From contig CM043964.1 in the NCBI GenBank assembly GCA_014529385.2, forward strand, positions 134,952,420-135,016,419: a stretch of 64,000 nt of DNA, given 5' to 3'. Below are positions 36,224-46,268 of this stretch, piece by piece. The notes beneath the pieces are model-generated. The model was not told the origin of the DNA. It saw only the letters and a list, made by a program, of their open reading frames with translations, and did not search any database. The translations under genes and the position numbers were made by a program. This DNA is from Adiantum capillus-veneris. Taxonomy: Eukaryota > Streptophyta > Polypodiopsida > Polypodiales > Pteridaceae. The first letter of the stretch is position 1, and each line of letters opens with the position of its first letter.

Positions 36224-36290
36224 TCTATCCCTCTTTCTCTCTCCCCCTCCCTCTTTCTTTCTCTTTCTATCTCTATTTTTTCATTCATTC
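35395..36290. repeat. Polypyrimidine tract of about 0.9 kb
   Basis: Almost all C and T on the plus strand. It includes (CT)n runs at about 35553-35607, 35738-35803 and 36145-36220, and C runs at about 35882-35904 and 36119-36141. Three overlapping Ser/Leu/Pro-only reading frames of 210-277 codons are by-products of the composition, not genes. Confidence 0.95.
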
Positions 36291-36890
36291 TCTTTCTTAT
36301 GTTTTTTTTTTGGCCTTTTGTAATGTCATGTTTAACCTTTTTTGGTGTTACTTTTTTTTATTGAAAAAACAAAGGTAACATCTTTTAAGTAGAACACTAT
36401 TTATCAAGATATAACACTAACTTAACATAAACAATCAAAAGAAGGAAGCAGTCATTTCTTCTCTCTATCTACTTTAACACTAATTTAAACATGTATTTTT
36501 CATTAAGTATACACTAATCTCTCTCCCTTGACTCTCTCTTTGCCTCTTTTTTTGTGCTATTCCTATAATTACACTTATAAGCTAATAATATGCCAACCAC
36601 AAGCTAATCACACTCTCTCAAGCATTGCCACAACCAATCAAATACTCAAGCAAAGAAGCAAAGTGAGGCAAAGAAGCAAACACTGTCTACAAATATGCAA
36701 GTGGTATGCAAATTTTTCATTTGTCTATCCCAATGTATGCGTGTTTAAGACAATAGGGTAGGGTGAGTTGTTAAAAGATCTTACCTCTATTCGATTTCTC
36801 CATGGTTGTATCTTCTTGCATCCTCTAGTGTGTAGAGCTTCTGCATGATTGTTTCTTCCATCTCTCCGGCCCACCCTTTCTTCTCACGAT
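36291..36890. other. Intergenic, nothing recognised
   Basis: AT-rich sequence between two low-complexity blocks. Confidence 0.5.
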
Positions 36891-36897
36891 CCAACGG

Positions 36898-36975
36898 TGT
36901 TGAGAAGGTGATCCACCAAAAGGTCTTGTGTGTGTGTGTTTGTGTGTGTTGAGAAGGTGATCCACCAAAAGGTCT

Positions 36976-37006
<31 letters not shown>

Positions 37007-37014
37007 GCTTGTAT

Positions 37015-37053
<39 letters not shown>

Positions 37054-37127
37054 CTTGTATACGTGTGTGTGTGTGTGTGCACTTGCATGTATGGGTGTGT
37101 GTGTGTGTGTCAGAGAGAGAGAGAGTG

Positions 37128-37160
<33 letters not shown>
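36898..37160. repeat. Compound GT/GA microsatellite with a duplicated anchor
   Basis: The segment GTTGAGAAGGTGATCCACC followed by AAAAGGTCTTGTGTG occurs twice (from 36898 and 36948). GT runs broken by TTGCTTGCTT/TTGCTTTC interruptions follow, then a GA run (37111-37160). Confidence 0.92.
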
Positions 37161-37165
<5 letters not shown>

Positions 37166-37450
37166 GATCTTGTTAGGGAGAGATGGAGAGAAGAGAAGGA
37201 GCAAGTGCGATGGCGCCAAAGCAAGGAGAGCAAGGTATGCCCAAAAAACACGACATGCCTTGCTTTGTTCCTTATTTATGAGCGCCAAATATTACCACTC
37301 ATGTTATCACGGGTATTATCGGGTACGTGAAAATCAAACGTTCAAAAAAGGTATCCAAGGTTGCAACCTTTTCCTCTATCCCACCCCAATTTTCCACCCC
37401 ATTTGGTACGTTTTTTGATTAATTTTTAGCACCACTTTTGTTTTTTACTT

Positions 37451-37517
37451 ATTGCATCTTTAAAAATTATATTCTAAGTAAAAAGATATTGCATCTTTAA
37501 AAATTATATTCTAAGTA
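37451..37517. repeat. Two-copy 30 bp direct repeat
   Basis: ATTGCATCTTTAAAAATTAT plus ten more identical bases at 37451-37480 and 37488-37517 (offset 37 bp). Confidence 0.93.
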
Positions 37518-38661
37518 CAATGAATATTTCCCCTCGCTTGAGGAGGTCCTCCATTGGTCTGTGTTCGGTGGTGGTGCTCTAGTACACAAGGCAAAGAGAC
37601 AACTACAAGAGCTACTAGGTGAAGGCATGGTGCATGGTGAAACTTCCACTAGCTCTACTTTGACAACTTCTCCACATGCATTTCAGAGAGACTTTGAGCT
37701 TGAGAATGAGAACATGTTCGACATGGTGGATGAGGTGTTGACATATTAATAATCTCTTCTTTGTGTAGTTTGGTGGGAAAAATGCTTCCTAAAGATCATC
37801 ACCTACCCCCGGATCAAAGAAGGGCTAGATTGTATGTCACTCCACTTGGCATGGATTATGAGTGCTTTCATGCATGTGACAATGATTGCATAGTATATCG
37901 CAATGATCATGAATAGGCTACCTCATGTCCCGTGTGCAAGGAATTACACTACAAGACCGGAGTTAGTGGGGTGCACCTACATTGTAAGGTAGTGAGACAT
38001 TTTCCACTAATCCCTCACATTCAAGACATGTTTAAAAGCAGATCTATCATGGAGCTACTCACATGGCATGCCAACCACCACTCAAATGATGTAATGATGC
38101 GTGTTTTGGATGACTCACCTGCATGAAGGCACATAGAGACGGCTATAAATTCAACACTTGAGACTTGGGTTGGCAAGCAATAGTGTCAATCCATGTGGCA
38201 CCAAGTCCACTTCATTGAGCACATGGCCTGTGGTGATCATCAACAACCTCATTCCTCCATGGGAAACAACCAAGGAGGGAGATATCCTTCTTTTCTTGCT
38301 TGTGCATGGGAAGTACAAGGTGGAAAATATGGATGTCTACCTCAAGCCCCTTATCAAGGAGTTGGAGGAGTTATGGAGAGGAATCCCTATTGTAGATGTC
38401 TCACTCCAAAGGAGAGGAGAGAAGCCAACGTGAGGGGAATCCTTATAATGTGGGCCATGCACGACTACCCTGAGCTTGGAGAGATTTTTGGTATGAATCC
38501 TTTTATTCTTCTCTCTAGTTACCCTTTGTAGTTTGAAGCTGCTCTCTAATGATGCGATATGTGTGGAGGATTGTCTACATTGGGCCACAATGCCTACCCC
38601 ACTTGCGAACCATCATTGGTGACAAAAATTCCAGATGCCTTGCACAAGGTAATCTATCCAG

Positions 38662-38834
38662 GAACATGTACATGCACTGCAAGTCGCTAGTCTAGTGACA
38701 ACTGTTGGGCTATTGTAAGTGCCCGAGAGTGATTTTTTTGAAGTGGGACTTGTATATAACTAAAACTCATGTACAAACTTAAAACTGTTCAGTCAAACTC
38801 CAAAAAATTACAGGTTTGAGCTCGTTGTGCCTCG
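38662..38834 (+). repeat. Short dispersed repeat (~165 bp), copy 2
   Basis: Homologue of 21270-21440, lying within the tnp2 relic between the KVIYP and the MADW segments, where the 57 kb copy has a shorter unrelated linker. Confidence 0.7.
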
Positions 38835-38999
38835 TTTATAATGCTCCAAAGAATGAGAAAATGCCTCTAAAACGTAGAATGGCAGATTGGGCAACTACTT
38901 GGCAAGAGCACTACAACAATGATTCGGCCCCGACTACTCCACCAAAAGGCATGTCATGGTATTCCAAATTTTTAAGGCTTCCATATTGGAAGGACTTAA

Positions 39000-39604
39000 C
39001 ACTAGACTTGTAATGAGCCACAAAACTGGTTGAAGCCACAAAAATGGCTCACATCAGGATTCTAGTAAATGAAACATAACTTTTGTATATGACATCAAAA
39101 TTTCATAAAACTTCTTAATTATGGGTTCAAGATATGAAACAAGTTTCTAAGTGCAAAATTTACATGAAAAGCTCAATAATAATAAAAGTTATTTTTGTAA
39201 AATCAGTAACTTTTACGCAAAACTGCAGTTTACTACTTAACTTGGAGAAGTAAAAAATGTCGGCAGATTTTGTATATGGGTTAAAAAGATCTTGGTACAT
39301 CTATCACATACCTATTGAGGGATTTTTCAAAAACGTTTGGGTCTACTTAGCAATGATTTGATTTACTTTCAATAAAAATTAAAAGAAAATTGTCCATCCA
39401 CACAGATTAATTGTGCAAGATGGCAATGGAAAGAGACCTTTAGACCTTCATTTAGGTATGTACTATTTTTTATCAACTCATATTGAGTGTTGGTCATAAT
39501 TCCTTGAAACCATTTTATATTTGGATAACTAACATAGTGTTTGAATTTTTTATACAAAAGTCTCGAAAAGCCACAAAAGTGGCTAACTTTTACAGCACTA
39601 GTGT
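39000..39604. mobile_element. CACTAG-ended non-autonomous element (605 bp) inside tnp2
   Basis: Left end CACTAGACTTGTAATGAGCC; right end, read inward, CACTAGTGCTGTAAAAGTT. Subterminal GCCACAAAA...TGGC palindromes occur on both sides (39016-39045 and 39570-39585). It is flanked by TTAA on both sides (38996-38999 and 39605-39608). Removing the element and one TTAA rejoins the tnp2 text so that it reads LKIEHFL, matching LKIQHLL in the 57 kb copy; this fixes the insertion boundaries. No ORF. The TTAA duplication, or TA if the ends are one base longer, is not typical of CACTA elements. Confidence 0.88.
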
Positions 39605-41122
39605 TAAAGATAGAACACTTCCTTGGACCCCAGTCATATATTCAAGAATGTAGCTCACACCCTGTGGGACCCCAACATTGGCAAGAAGAACACATTGGGG
39701 GTGAGGGAAAATTTGAGAGCCTTAAAACATCTCCCCGCATTTGCCACTCCATATTGAGTGTCCAATGGTAAGATTGTGCTTCCTAAAGCACCATTGATGC
39801 TAGCCAAAAAAGAGCTAGATCAAGTGAAGGGAACCATTGCATGTATTTGCATAGTAAAAGGATACATAAGGTCACTAAAGGGAGATTTCAAAAAGAAAAG
39901 AAAGGTGGAAGCGTCCAATTGTATGGGTTGAAGTCCTGGATTGGCACAAGATGCTATAGGTAAGTCTTTCTTCCTCACTCTCTCCTTCTCTCTATTTTTG
40001 ATTTTTTATGGGACATATAATTTTTGTGTATGATGATCGGTCAATTTCTCATTTACATTTTTCACACTGTAGTCCATTCTTCTGGTGAGTATGTGCATAA
40101 GCTGGGACAAGAAAGTGAGGAAAGTTATTTTCAAACTTGGGGAACTAGTAAGGTATACCACAAGACTCCACTCAACTAGACTTTCTATGTGCACAATAAC
40201 CTCAACTAGCACATAGTGTATTCTTGTGTATTTTCTTGTAGATTTGTAAGCTCCAAGGAAATTAAAATAGATGCTCCTCATCCTGCTCAAACACTTGCAG
40301 TGGAAATTGTGTGTGCCATTGAGAATGAATTCTCTTGATCAGTTCTTCTTAGCCAAATCCACCTCTTGGTTCACGTGGTTGAGGAGATCGCTATATGTGG
40401 TGTAGCGCATGCATGATGGATATTCTTTTTAGAGAGGTTCTTAAAGACTGTCAAAGATTCTGTACAGCTACAATCCAAGCGAGAGGCATGTATGGACGAA
40501 GGGTGGATCATGAAAGAGGAATTTGTCTACATATCAGAGTAGTTGGCACAAGTTGATCCCTCAATGCCTTGCATGGGGTCAGATGAAGAGAATGCAAGGA
40601 TGACTTCACACACTACCAAAGTGGAAAGGGAAAATTACTTAGCATGGATATAAATCTATCCCGAGTGTTCAATAACTTTTGTATCCTCAATGCAAAGGTT
40701 ATGACCAAGTAGGTGAACTTGTGGACAGTTACAAAGGCGCGGCGTTTGCAGGAGAGGGAAGCATGGAAACAAGCACATGGAGGAAGGTGGGAACCCTCAA
40801 TGCCTAGACATCTTGTATGTTTCCTAGATCTCAATAGTTCCAAGCGAGCTCATGAGAGAATGACCGAAGCGAAATCACGCAGAGAAAACACCACCGACAG
40901 AGAATGGGAATATGCACGAGGTTGCGTACCAAAGGTAGAGTACTCATATACTTAAACCATATTGTAAAGATTTTTCTTGATTTATTGATAAAAGATATTC
41001 TTATTTTGTAGTGCCTTTCCTTTAACTCTATGTGATCAAGGGGTCGACACTTTTGTACACGCCACATTGATGAGCGACGGACCACCATGGATTGTGGGCA
41101 TCATGTGCATCTTTGACACAGA

Positions 41123-41352
41123 TGGTGATGAAGCCAGGTACTGTGGGACTAATGAAAGGATACTAAAGATTAACTTTAAAACCTTTCATACCTTCTTCTT
41201 TGAGTGCAAGTGGTCTACAAATGTGTCTAGATGGCAATGGTGATGAAGCCAGGTACTGTGGGACTATTGAAAGGATACTAAAGATTAATTTTAGAACCTT
41301 TCATACCTTCTTCTTTGAGTGCAAGTGGTCTACAAATGTGTCTAGATGGCAT
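41123..41352 (+). repeat. 115 bp tandem duplication in the tnp2 relic
   Basis: Two direct copies starting TGGTGATGAAGCCAGGTACT (41123 and 41238), with few differences. 115 is not a multiple of three, so the duplication itself breaks the DUF4216-like frame. Confidence 0.93.
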
Positions 41353-42050
41353 GAGATTGGCCTCTACATGGTGGACTCTAGTGTGCATCACACATATAGG
41401 TATGACAATTTAGTTTTTTCACGTAATTGTGAGCAGGTGAGTGACTACCTTCTTTACCTTTATTTGGTTGTAGCATTAAATATACCAATTAATGTTACTA
41501 ACTTTGAGATTCTCTTCTATATCCACCAACCAAAGCTTTGATTCGTATTTCCCGTAACACTTCAGACGAGAACCATTTTTTCCACTAATGAAGTGGAGAT
41601 TGTCCTCAACCCTCTTCCACCTACTACTTTGGAGGAAAGGGATAGAGATATCGATGATTCAAGTCCCACGGCCACAAGTCTTAGTGAGGATGATTTCCAT
41701 GATGATAAACATACTAATGATGACATGGAGGATGAAGAATTCGAAGACGATGAAGCCAACACATCCACAATTGGCTATTCTATTTCTCTCTCTTTATTGA
41801 TTTAGGAGCCATGGACTTAGAATTGGATGACGCTTCTTGTAAAGATCTTTTGAAAGATGATTCATAATCATTTTGTATACTTTAAGTTAAAAAAAGTTTT
41901 TGTGTCATCCATTCATCACTCTCCTCCTCCCTTTCTCTCTAATTTTGTGAAAAATGCTAGATTAAGTTAATTAGTTGGGAGTGATTAATATGGTGCAAGT
42001 GGAGCTAGCGTTTTGTGTTGTGAGTAGTGCGAGAGTTCTCTAAAGAAGAG

Positions 42051-42300
42051 CTTCAAGAAACTATCATAGGTGCTACCATCTTGTAAAATGTGGGCACACT
42101 TCACTCTATCATCCCCATGCCTCGACAAAAGATGTCATCCATGTTTTGCTTCAAGGGCGTTATTGCAAGATATTGCTTCAAGAAACTAACATAGGTGCTA
42201 CCATCTGGTAAAATGTGGGCACACTTCACTTTATCATCCCCATGCCTCGGAAAAAGATCTCATCCATGTTTGGCTTCTCATCTCTGACAGTTCTTGCTTT
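42051..42300. repeat. Two-copy ~125 bp tandem repeat
   Basis: CTTCAAGAAACTA...AGGTGCTACCATCT begins at 42051 and again at 42176, each followed by GTAAAATGTGGGCACACTTC and a shared tail to ATCCATGTTT. Confidence 0.92.
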
Positions 42301-43240
42301 GGAGGCACGTGCATAACTTTAGCCCTTTGTAGTTTCATGTTTATCCACGTAGCTATTGTTTCACGTTTTAATATTTCTTTTCACAAGCAAATAGGGGGAA
42401 ACACTAAAATTTAATTGTGTCTAACTAGGTTCGGTAATAAACACGGTAATAATTACATCAATAAGCTCGGTATTGTGGATATAACCACGGTAACATTTGA
42501 AATACAAAAATCCCCCCCATCCCCGCCCTCCTCTCTCTTCCCTATCTAGCACATGTTGGACTCTCTCCCTATAAAACATGGTAAATGAGCGCGATAAATG
42601 ATTTAAGATATTCATAGTGTTATACGCTTTACTTTCTTTGTACCAATCATGAAAGAAATCATCAATGCCATCACCTTCATCAAAAATATCATTCTCTTTG
42701 TCAAAATGCAAAGCATATAGTTTCTTTAATCTATCATAGCTGTTTGGATCACTCTTATGAAAGAGTTTCATGCACTCAATTGACATACATGATATGCCAT
42801 GAGAAGGTAGACGCACATCATTTTCAACATCATATGTTGGAATCATAGAGACACAATATATACAAAAATCAAACTTTATATTTTGTAAGTATACTTAGCA
42901 TTTACGAAGGAATCAAATTGATTAAGCAAAAAACCAACTAGTATTAAATATAGATGTGTAAATTTCAAAAACTTGATACATAATCCACAAGTGCACATTT
43001 CCTACATACACTTTATCATATTCAAATCTAGAGGTGGAGGTGCCCTTTCTGGCGTACGAAATTGTAATTCACTAATTGTTCATCATTTGCACATAATGTG
43101 CAATTGGTTCTTGCATTCCTTTCTCGACTACTGTCACTACAAGAGGTTATGTGCACTTGTGATGGTTGTAGCGACAAAACTACAATCCGTTTTTTTATGC
43201 CTCGGTGTCGCTAAAAGCGTCGAAATGGAAACATTGCTAT
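42290..43240. repeat. CACTA-associated repeat of ~950 bp, copy 1
   Basis: Matches 54046-54995 in direct orientation. It contains the minus-strand ORF at 42421-42846, several GGTAA motifs (TCGGTAATAAACACGGTAAT near 42431) and, at 43135, CACTACAAGAGG, the usual start of CACTA elements. Homology between the copies runs across that motif and ends near 43240/54995. Confidence 0.85.
42421..42846 (-). CDS. Hypothetical protein, 141 aa, CACTA-associated
   Basis: Begins MIPTYDVENDVRLPSHG, then CMSIECMKLFHKSDPNSYDR, then an acidic stretch (EGDGIDDFFHDW). The N-terminal half is conserved in the copy at 54387-54593; the C-terminal half runs into repetitive sequence there and here. No domain recognised. 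It could be an exon of a larger gene, since the copies agree best before the FFHDW/FIHDW segment. Function unknown. Confidence 0.4.
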   Translation of the reverse strand: MIPTYDVENDVRLPSHGISCMSIECMKLFHKSDPNSYDRLKKLYALHFDKENDIFDEGDGIDDFFHDWYKESKAYNTMNILNHLSRSFTMFYRERVQHVLDREERGGRGWGGFLYFKCYRGYIHNTELIDVIITVFITEPS

Positions 43241-43420
43241 AGGCATCGCTATAGACGTCTCTATAAACATCGCTATAAGAGTCACTATATAGCGATGCCT
43301 ATAGCAATGTGCAAGAGTCCTCATTTTAGCGATGCCTATAGGGATATGCAAGAGTCCTCATTCTAGCGACAATTATAGTGACACTGTAGAACCTTATATA
43401 GAGACTCTTATAGCGATCCC
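43135..43420 (+). repeat. CACTA terminus with subterminal repeat array
   Basis: CACTACAAGAGG at 43135 is followed by several TAGCGAC and GTCGCTA words and by a near-tandem unit, TAGCGATGCCTATAG + GCAAGAGTCCTCATT, twice between 43280 and 43365. CACTA transposases bind such subterminal motifs. No inverted partner ending CTTGTAGTG was found in the window. Confidence 0.6.
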
Positions 43421-43717
43421 CAAGCACTGAATGCCCTGCCACCCATCAACCATATTGAACATTGTTTCCAAAATAAAGATGCAAAACTGGCAGACAATAG
43501 TAGTTCGACCAAAGTAAATTGACAAAAGCAATACAATGATGAAATTATACACATCATATGCAAAATCATTTGATGTAATAGCTACAATACAATTGTCATT
43601 ATTGAGAAAATACATTGTTGACCAATAGTTACAGAAATGACATGCACATGTCATCATATATACATGCTATGACAAAAGAAAACTAGTGCTATCTAGCTAT
43701 GGCTAGATTGATGTTGT

Positions 43718-43983
43718 CTAATCAGACATTTCATCACGTCCAAGCGGCGTATCTGTCGAATTCTGCCAAAAAAAAACAATAAAACTTTTTGTAAGTATAA
43801 ACACATAATTACAAAACAATCTATTTTCTTAGGTTATCATTAAAATACATCAAATATAAGAGATTAAAGTGAAATACTAACCATGCCGGAGAAAGAACTG
43901 AGAATATCGATAAGGGCATGTAAGCCTTTTCTGCCCGTATACTCGTGCTCGTACAGTGTGGGGTCACGTCTTGTCATCGACCA
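43718..43983 (-). pseudogene. Two-exon C-terminal gene fragment, unrecognised
   Basis: On the minus strand an acceptor (TTTGAGCAG) is followed by WSMTRRDPTLYEHEYTGRKG...LSSFSGM (43983-43882). A donor GTTAGTATT follows, then a ~119 nt intron ending TTTTTGGCAG, then NSTDTPLGRDEMSD and a TAG stop (43762-43718). Splice signals and frame agree. It may be the last part of a CACTA accessory gene, given the neighbours, or a host gene. The upstream exons were not located. Confidence 0.4.
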
Positions 43984-44159
43984 CTGCTCAAAACATACAA
44001 AGAATACGTTATGTTAGTATCATTTTAGAATGTTATGTTCAAAACAATACATTATAGAGGTAATCCACTGCAAAAAAGTTATACATTTCACATTAAACCT
44101 AACCCTAAACAAACAATTTACATTCAACCAATAGTTAATTGCCCCATACTAGTTTTCTA

Positions 44160-44330
44160 TATATCTCTTCCTCTTTCTCTCTACCTCTCCCTCTCTTTCC
44201 CTCTACATCTCTATCTCTCGTCCTCTTTCTCTATATCTTTCCCCTTGTCTCTCTTCCTCTATCTCTATTCCTCTTTCCTCTTTCATTCTCTTCCTCTCTA
44301 CCATTATGTTCTCGTAATATAATACCTTCT
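44160..44330. repeat. CT-rich low-complexity stretch
   Basis: Imperfect CTCTCCCTCTTT-type pyrimidine-rich sequence; long Ser/Leu reading frames across it are not genes. Confidence 0.9.
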
Positions 44331-44339
44331 TTACCCTTA

Positions 44340-44755
44340 TTTTTTTGTAACATAATACCAATGTCACTCACTTTGAACTTCTTTTCTATAGATCATCTTT
44401 ATTCCATCAATCCATCAACCAAAACTAATGAAAATTTATTTATGCCATTAATGAAGTGAAGACTACCTTCAACCCTCTCCCACCTATTGCTTTAGATGAA
44501 GGGGAGACAGGGGAGAGAGAGATTATTGATTCAAGTCCCAACACTGCCAATCTCAACAAGGATGATTGGCATAATGACGATGATGAGATGAAAGATGACG
44601 AGTTGATAGATGATGAAGACATCACATCCATAAAAAACAACTCAATTTCTCTCTTTATTGATTTAGAAGCCATGGGTTTAGATTTAAATCAAGCTATTGA
44701 GAGGTGGAAGCGCAAAACAGACCTGATGGCCTCTACACAAGACTATGCACAATAA
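44340..44755 (+). pseudogene. tnp2 C-terminal fragment, second copy
   Basis: Matches the C-terminal part of the relic ending at 41866: shared LPP(T/I), DSSP, an Asp/Glu-rich region and the ending LFIDLEAMGLDLN, compared with LFIDLNTMGLNMD in the 55 kb copy. Only the tail is present; the catalytic parts are missing upstream. Confidence 0.8.
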
Positions 44756-45431
44756 CCTCATCATGGGAGGTACACAATAGGGGCACCACCTAGCAAGATC
44801 TTTGGCTAGGATGCATACGTATACACAATCACACATACCATGGAAAAAAAATTCAAGATGGACGTCCAAATGTGAGATGGGAATGATGTGGCATGTGTTT
44901 TGCTCGCGAAGAAATTTATAAATATGATTTTAAAATTTTAAAAATATGGATTAAAACTTATATTAAAATATGAAGCAATGGCTATTTGGATAAACTAGGT
45001 TAGTCAAGGCTTATTGAAAACATGCATAGAGCTTCTGGCAACATCCTCTGCTATTTAGTAGAGGCTATTAATTGTTCATTGGTTTACATCTAGTGGCTGC
45101 TCTTAGGATAATCAAGTAAATATGATACTATATTTGAAGATCTAGTGGGGAGCTATAGATTTTTCTTAGGGTGTATCTACATACACTACAAAAGAGGGGA
45201 GAATCTATCAAGGCAAAACTACAAGGAGCTTGGTTGGTGACAAAACCCATACTTTGTGGGCTGCTAACACATAGTAGTATGCTACTATAAGTGGAGATTA
45301 TTATGATTATTACATGTTTACACTCTTACTAGATAAGTGTATTCAATCTAGTAAGCTGCCTACTAGTACTATATAATTTTTTACTATACAAAAACTTTTC
45401 CAAAGCTCCTTAATTTGATTGGGGAAGGGAG
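44756..45431. other. Intergenic, nothing recognised
   Basis: AT-rich, no ORFs or repeats noticed. Confidence 0.5.
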
Positions 45432-45594
45432 TGTCATGCCAAGTGCATACCCAAGGGAGGTCACGGACCTGGGCCAGTAAGTGGCCGACTGCCAGTGTGG
45501 AATAGGGGATTCAATATCCAGGGGCTATATAAGGGAGGTTGGGCGGTGAATCCAATATCAGGCGATTCCCATGACATTTCATTGGTATCAAAGT
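45432..45594 (+). mobile_element. Very short LTR (145 bp) with primer-binding site
   Basis: 45432-45576 begins TGTCATG and ends CATGACA. It contains a TATA-type CTATATAAGG (about 45523). Six bases downstream is TGGTATCAAAGT (45583-45594), a slightly altered initiator-Met tRNA primer-binding site. An LTR this short with such a site is typical of TRIM elements. No second LTR was found, and a CT microsatellite and a LINE follow. Confidence 0.65.
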
Positions 45595-45656
45595 GGTGGA
45601 GGAAGGAGCTATGGCGAAAGGGAGAAGCTACAGATTTAACATGAAAGTACATGCAT

Positions 45657-45658
<2 letters not shown>

Positions 45659-45720
<62 letters not shown>
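45659..45720. repeat. (CT)n microsatellite at the LINE 3' end
   Basis: Pure CT run. Read with the LINE (minus strand) it follows ...CCAAAAAGAAA and becomes (GA)n, i.e. it sits where a LINE tail would be. Confidence 0.95.
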
Positions 45721-45725
<5 letters not shown>

Positions 45726-45789
45726 TTGGAAGTTATTATTTACATATATATTACATCATCTCGTCATTGATCTATGTCAGATCCGACTT

Positions 45790-46256
45790 ATGAACTGTAA
45801 ACATCTCTCTTTCATTTTCCCATCAATGATACAAAGGCATCCCTCCAACATCTTTTTCTTAATAATCTCCCAAGGGATAGTAACCTTGTACAGTGAGATT
45901 TTCTCAAAACAGGCAAAATTTCAAGCATTCCAAATAAAAAACACTAACCAAACTCTCAAGGATTGCATACAAAACTGCATTGCATCATCTGGAAATTTGC
46001 ACAACCCAAATGTCATAGAAAAGATAGACAGTTTGACAGGGACCCATTTTTGTACATGTTGTAAAATCCATAGCCACCATTGTCTTACATTTTTGCAGTT
46101 CCAAAATAAGTGTTTAATGGTCTCCATAGATTTACAATTTGGGCATTTCCCATCTGAAATACATTTCTTAAGTAGTAGTTCTCCACAGGGTAGAGAGCCT
46201 ATGAGAAGTCTCCACAAAAAAAGCTTGTGCTTATTCGAACAAGGAAGAATCCACAA
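45790..46256 (-). pseudogene. LINE zf-RVT C-terminal domain
   Basis: WILPCSNKHKLFLWRLL followed by CPNCKSMETIKHLFWNC is the zf-RVT signature (C..C...H...C). The frame stops at 45921, and a continuation (KISLYKVTIPWEIIKKK) is visible in another frame to about 45790. Confidence 0.85.
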
Positions 46257-46268
46257 TACAGTCAGCCG

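Larger units (their letters stand above)
37550..41866 (+). pseudogene. CACTA (En/Spm) transposase tnp2, decayed, copy C
   Basis: Plus-strand blocks in tnp2 order. An acidic N-terminal piece is at 37561-37749. The zinc-binding stretch is at 37850-37960 (DYECFHACDNDCIVYRND...CPVCKEL). The core (RHFPLIPHIQDMFKS, LLTWHAN, LGLASNSVNP, MWAMHDYPELG) is at 37980-38500. PKGMSWYSKFLRLPYW lies before 39000. A DUF4218-like part (SQIHLLVHVVEEIAICGV) is at 40240-40400. A DUF4216-like part (RYCGTIERILKINF) is at 41240-41420. An acidic C-terminus is at 41590-41866. Stops and frameshifts are frequent. Insertions at 38662-38834 and 39000-39604 and an internal duplication at 41123-41352 interrupt it. It is homologous to the minus-strand gene at 55394-59359. 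Confidence 0.88.

Noticed and set aside
35529-36378. Long Ser/Leu/Pro open frames of 210-277 codons
   Set aside because: They are produced by CT-rich low-complexity DNA that is open in all three frames; no biased codon use or domain.
45432-45576. Cassandra-type TRIM with a 5S rRNA-like promoter
   Set aside because: I see no 5S internal-promoter-like sequence in the LTR; only the small size and primer-binding site fit.
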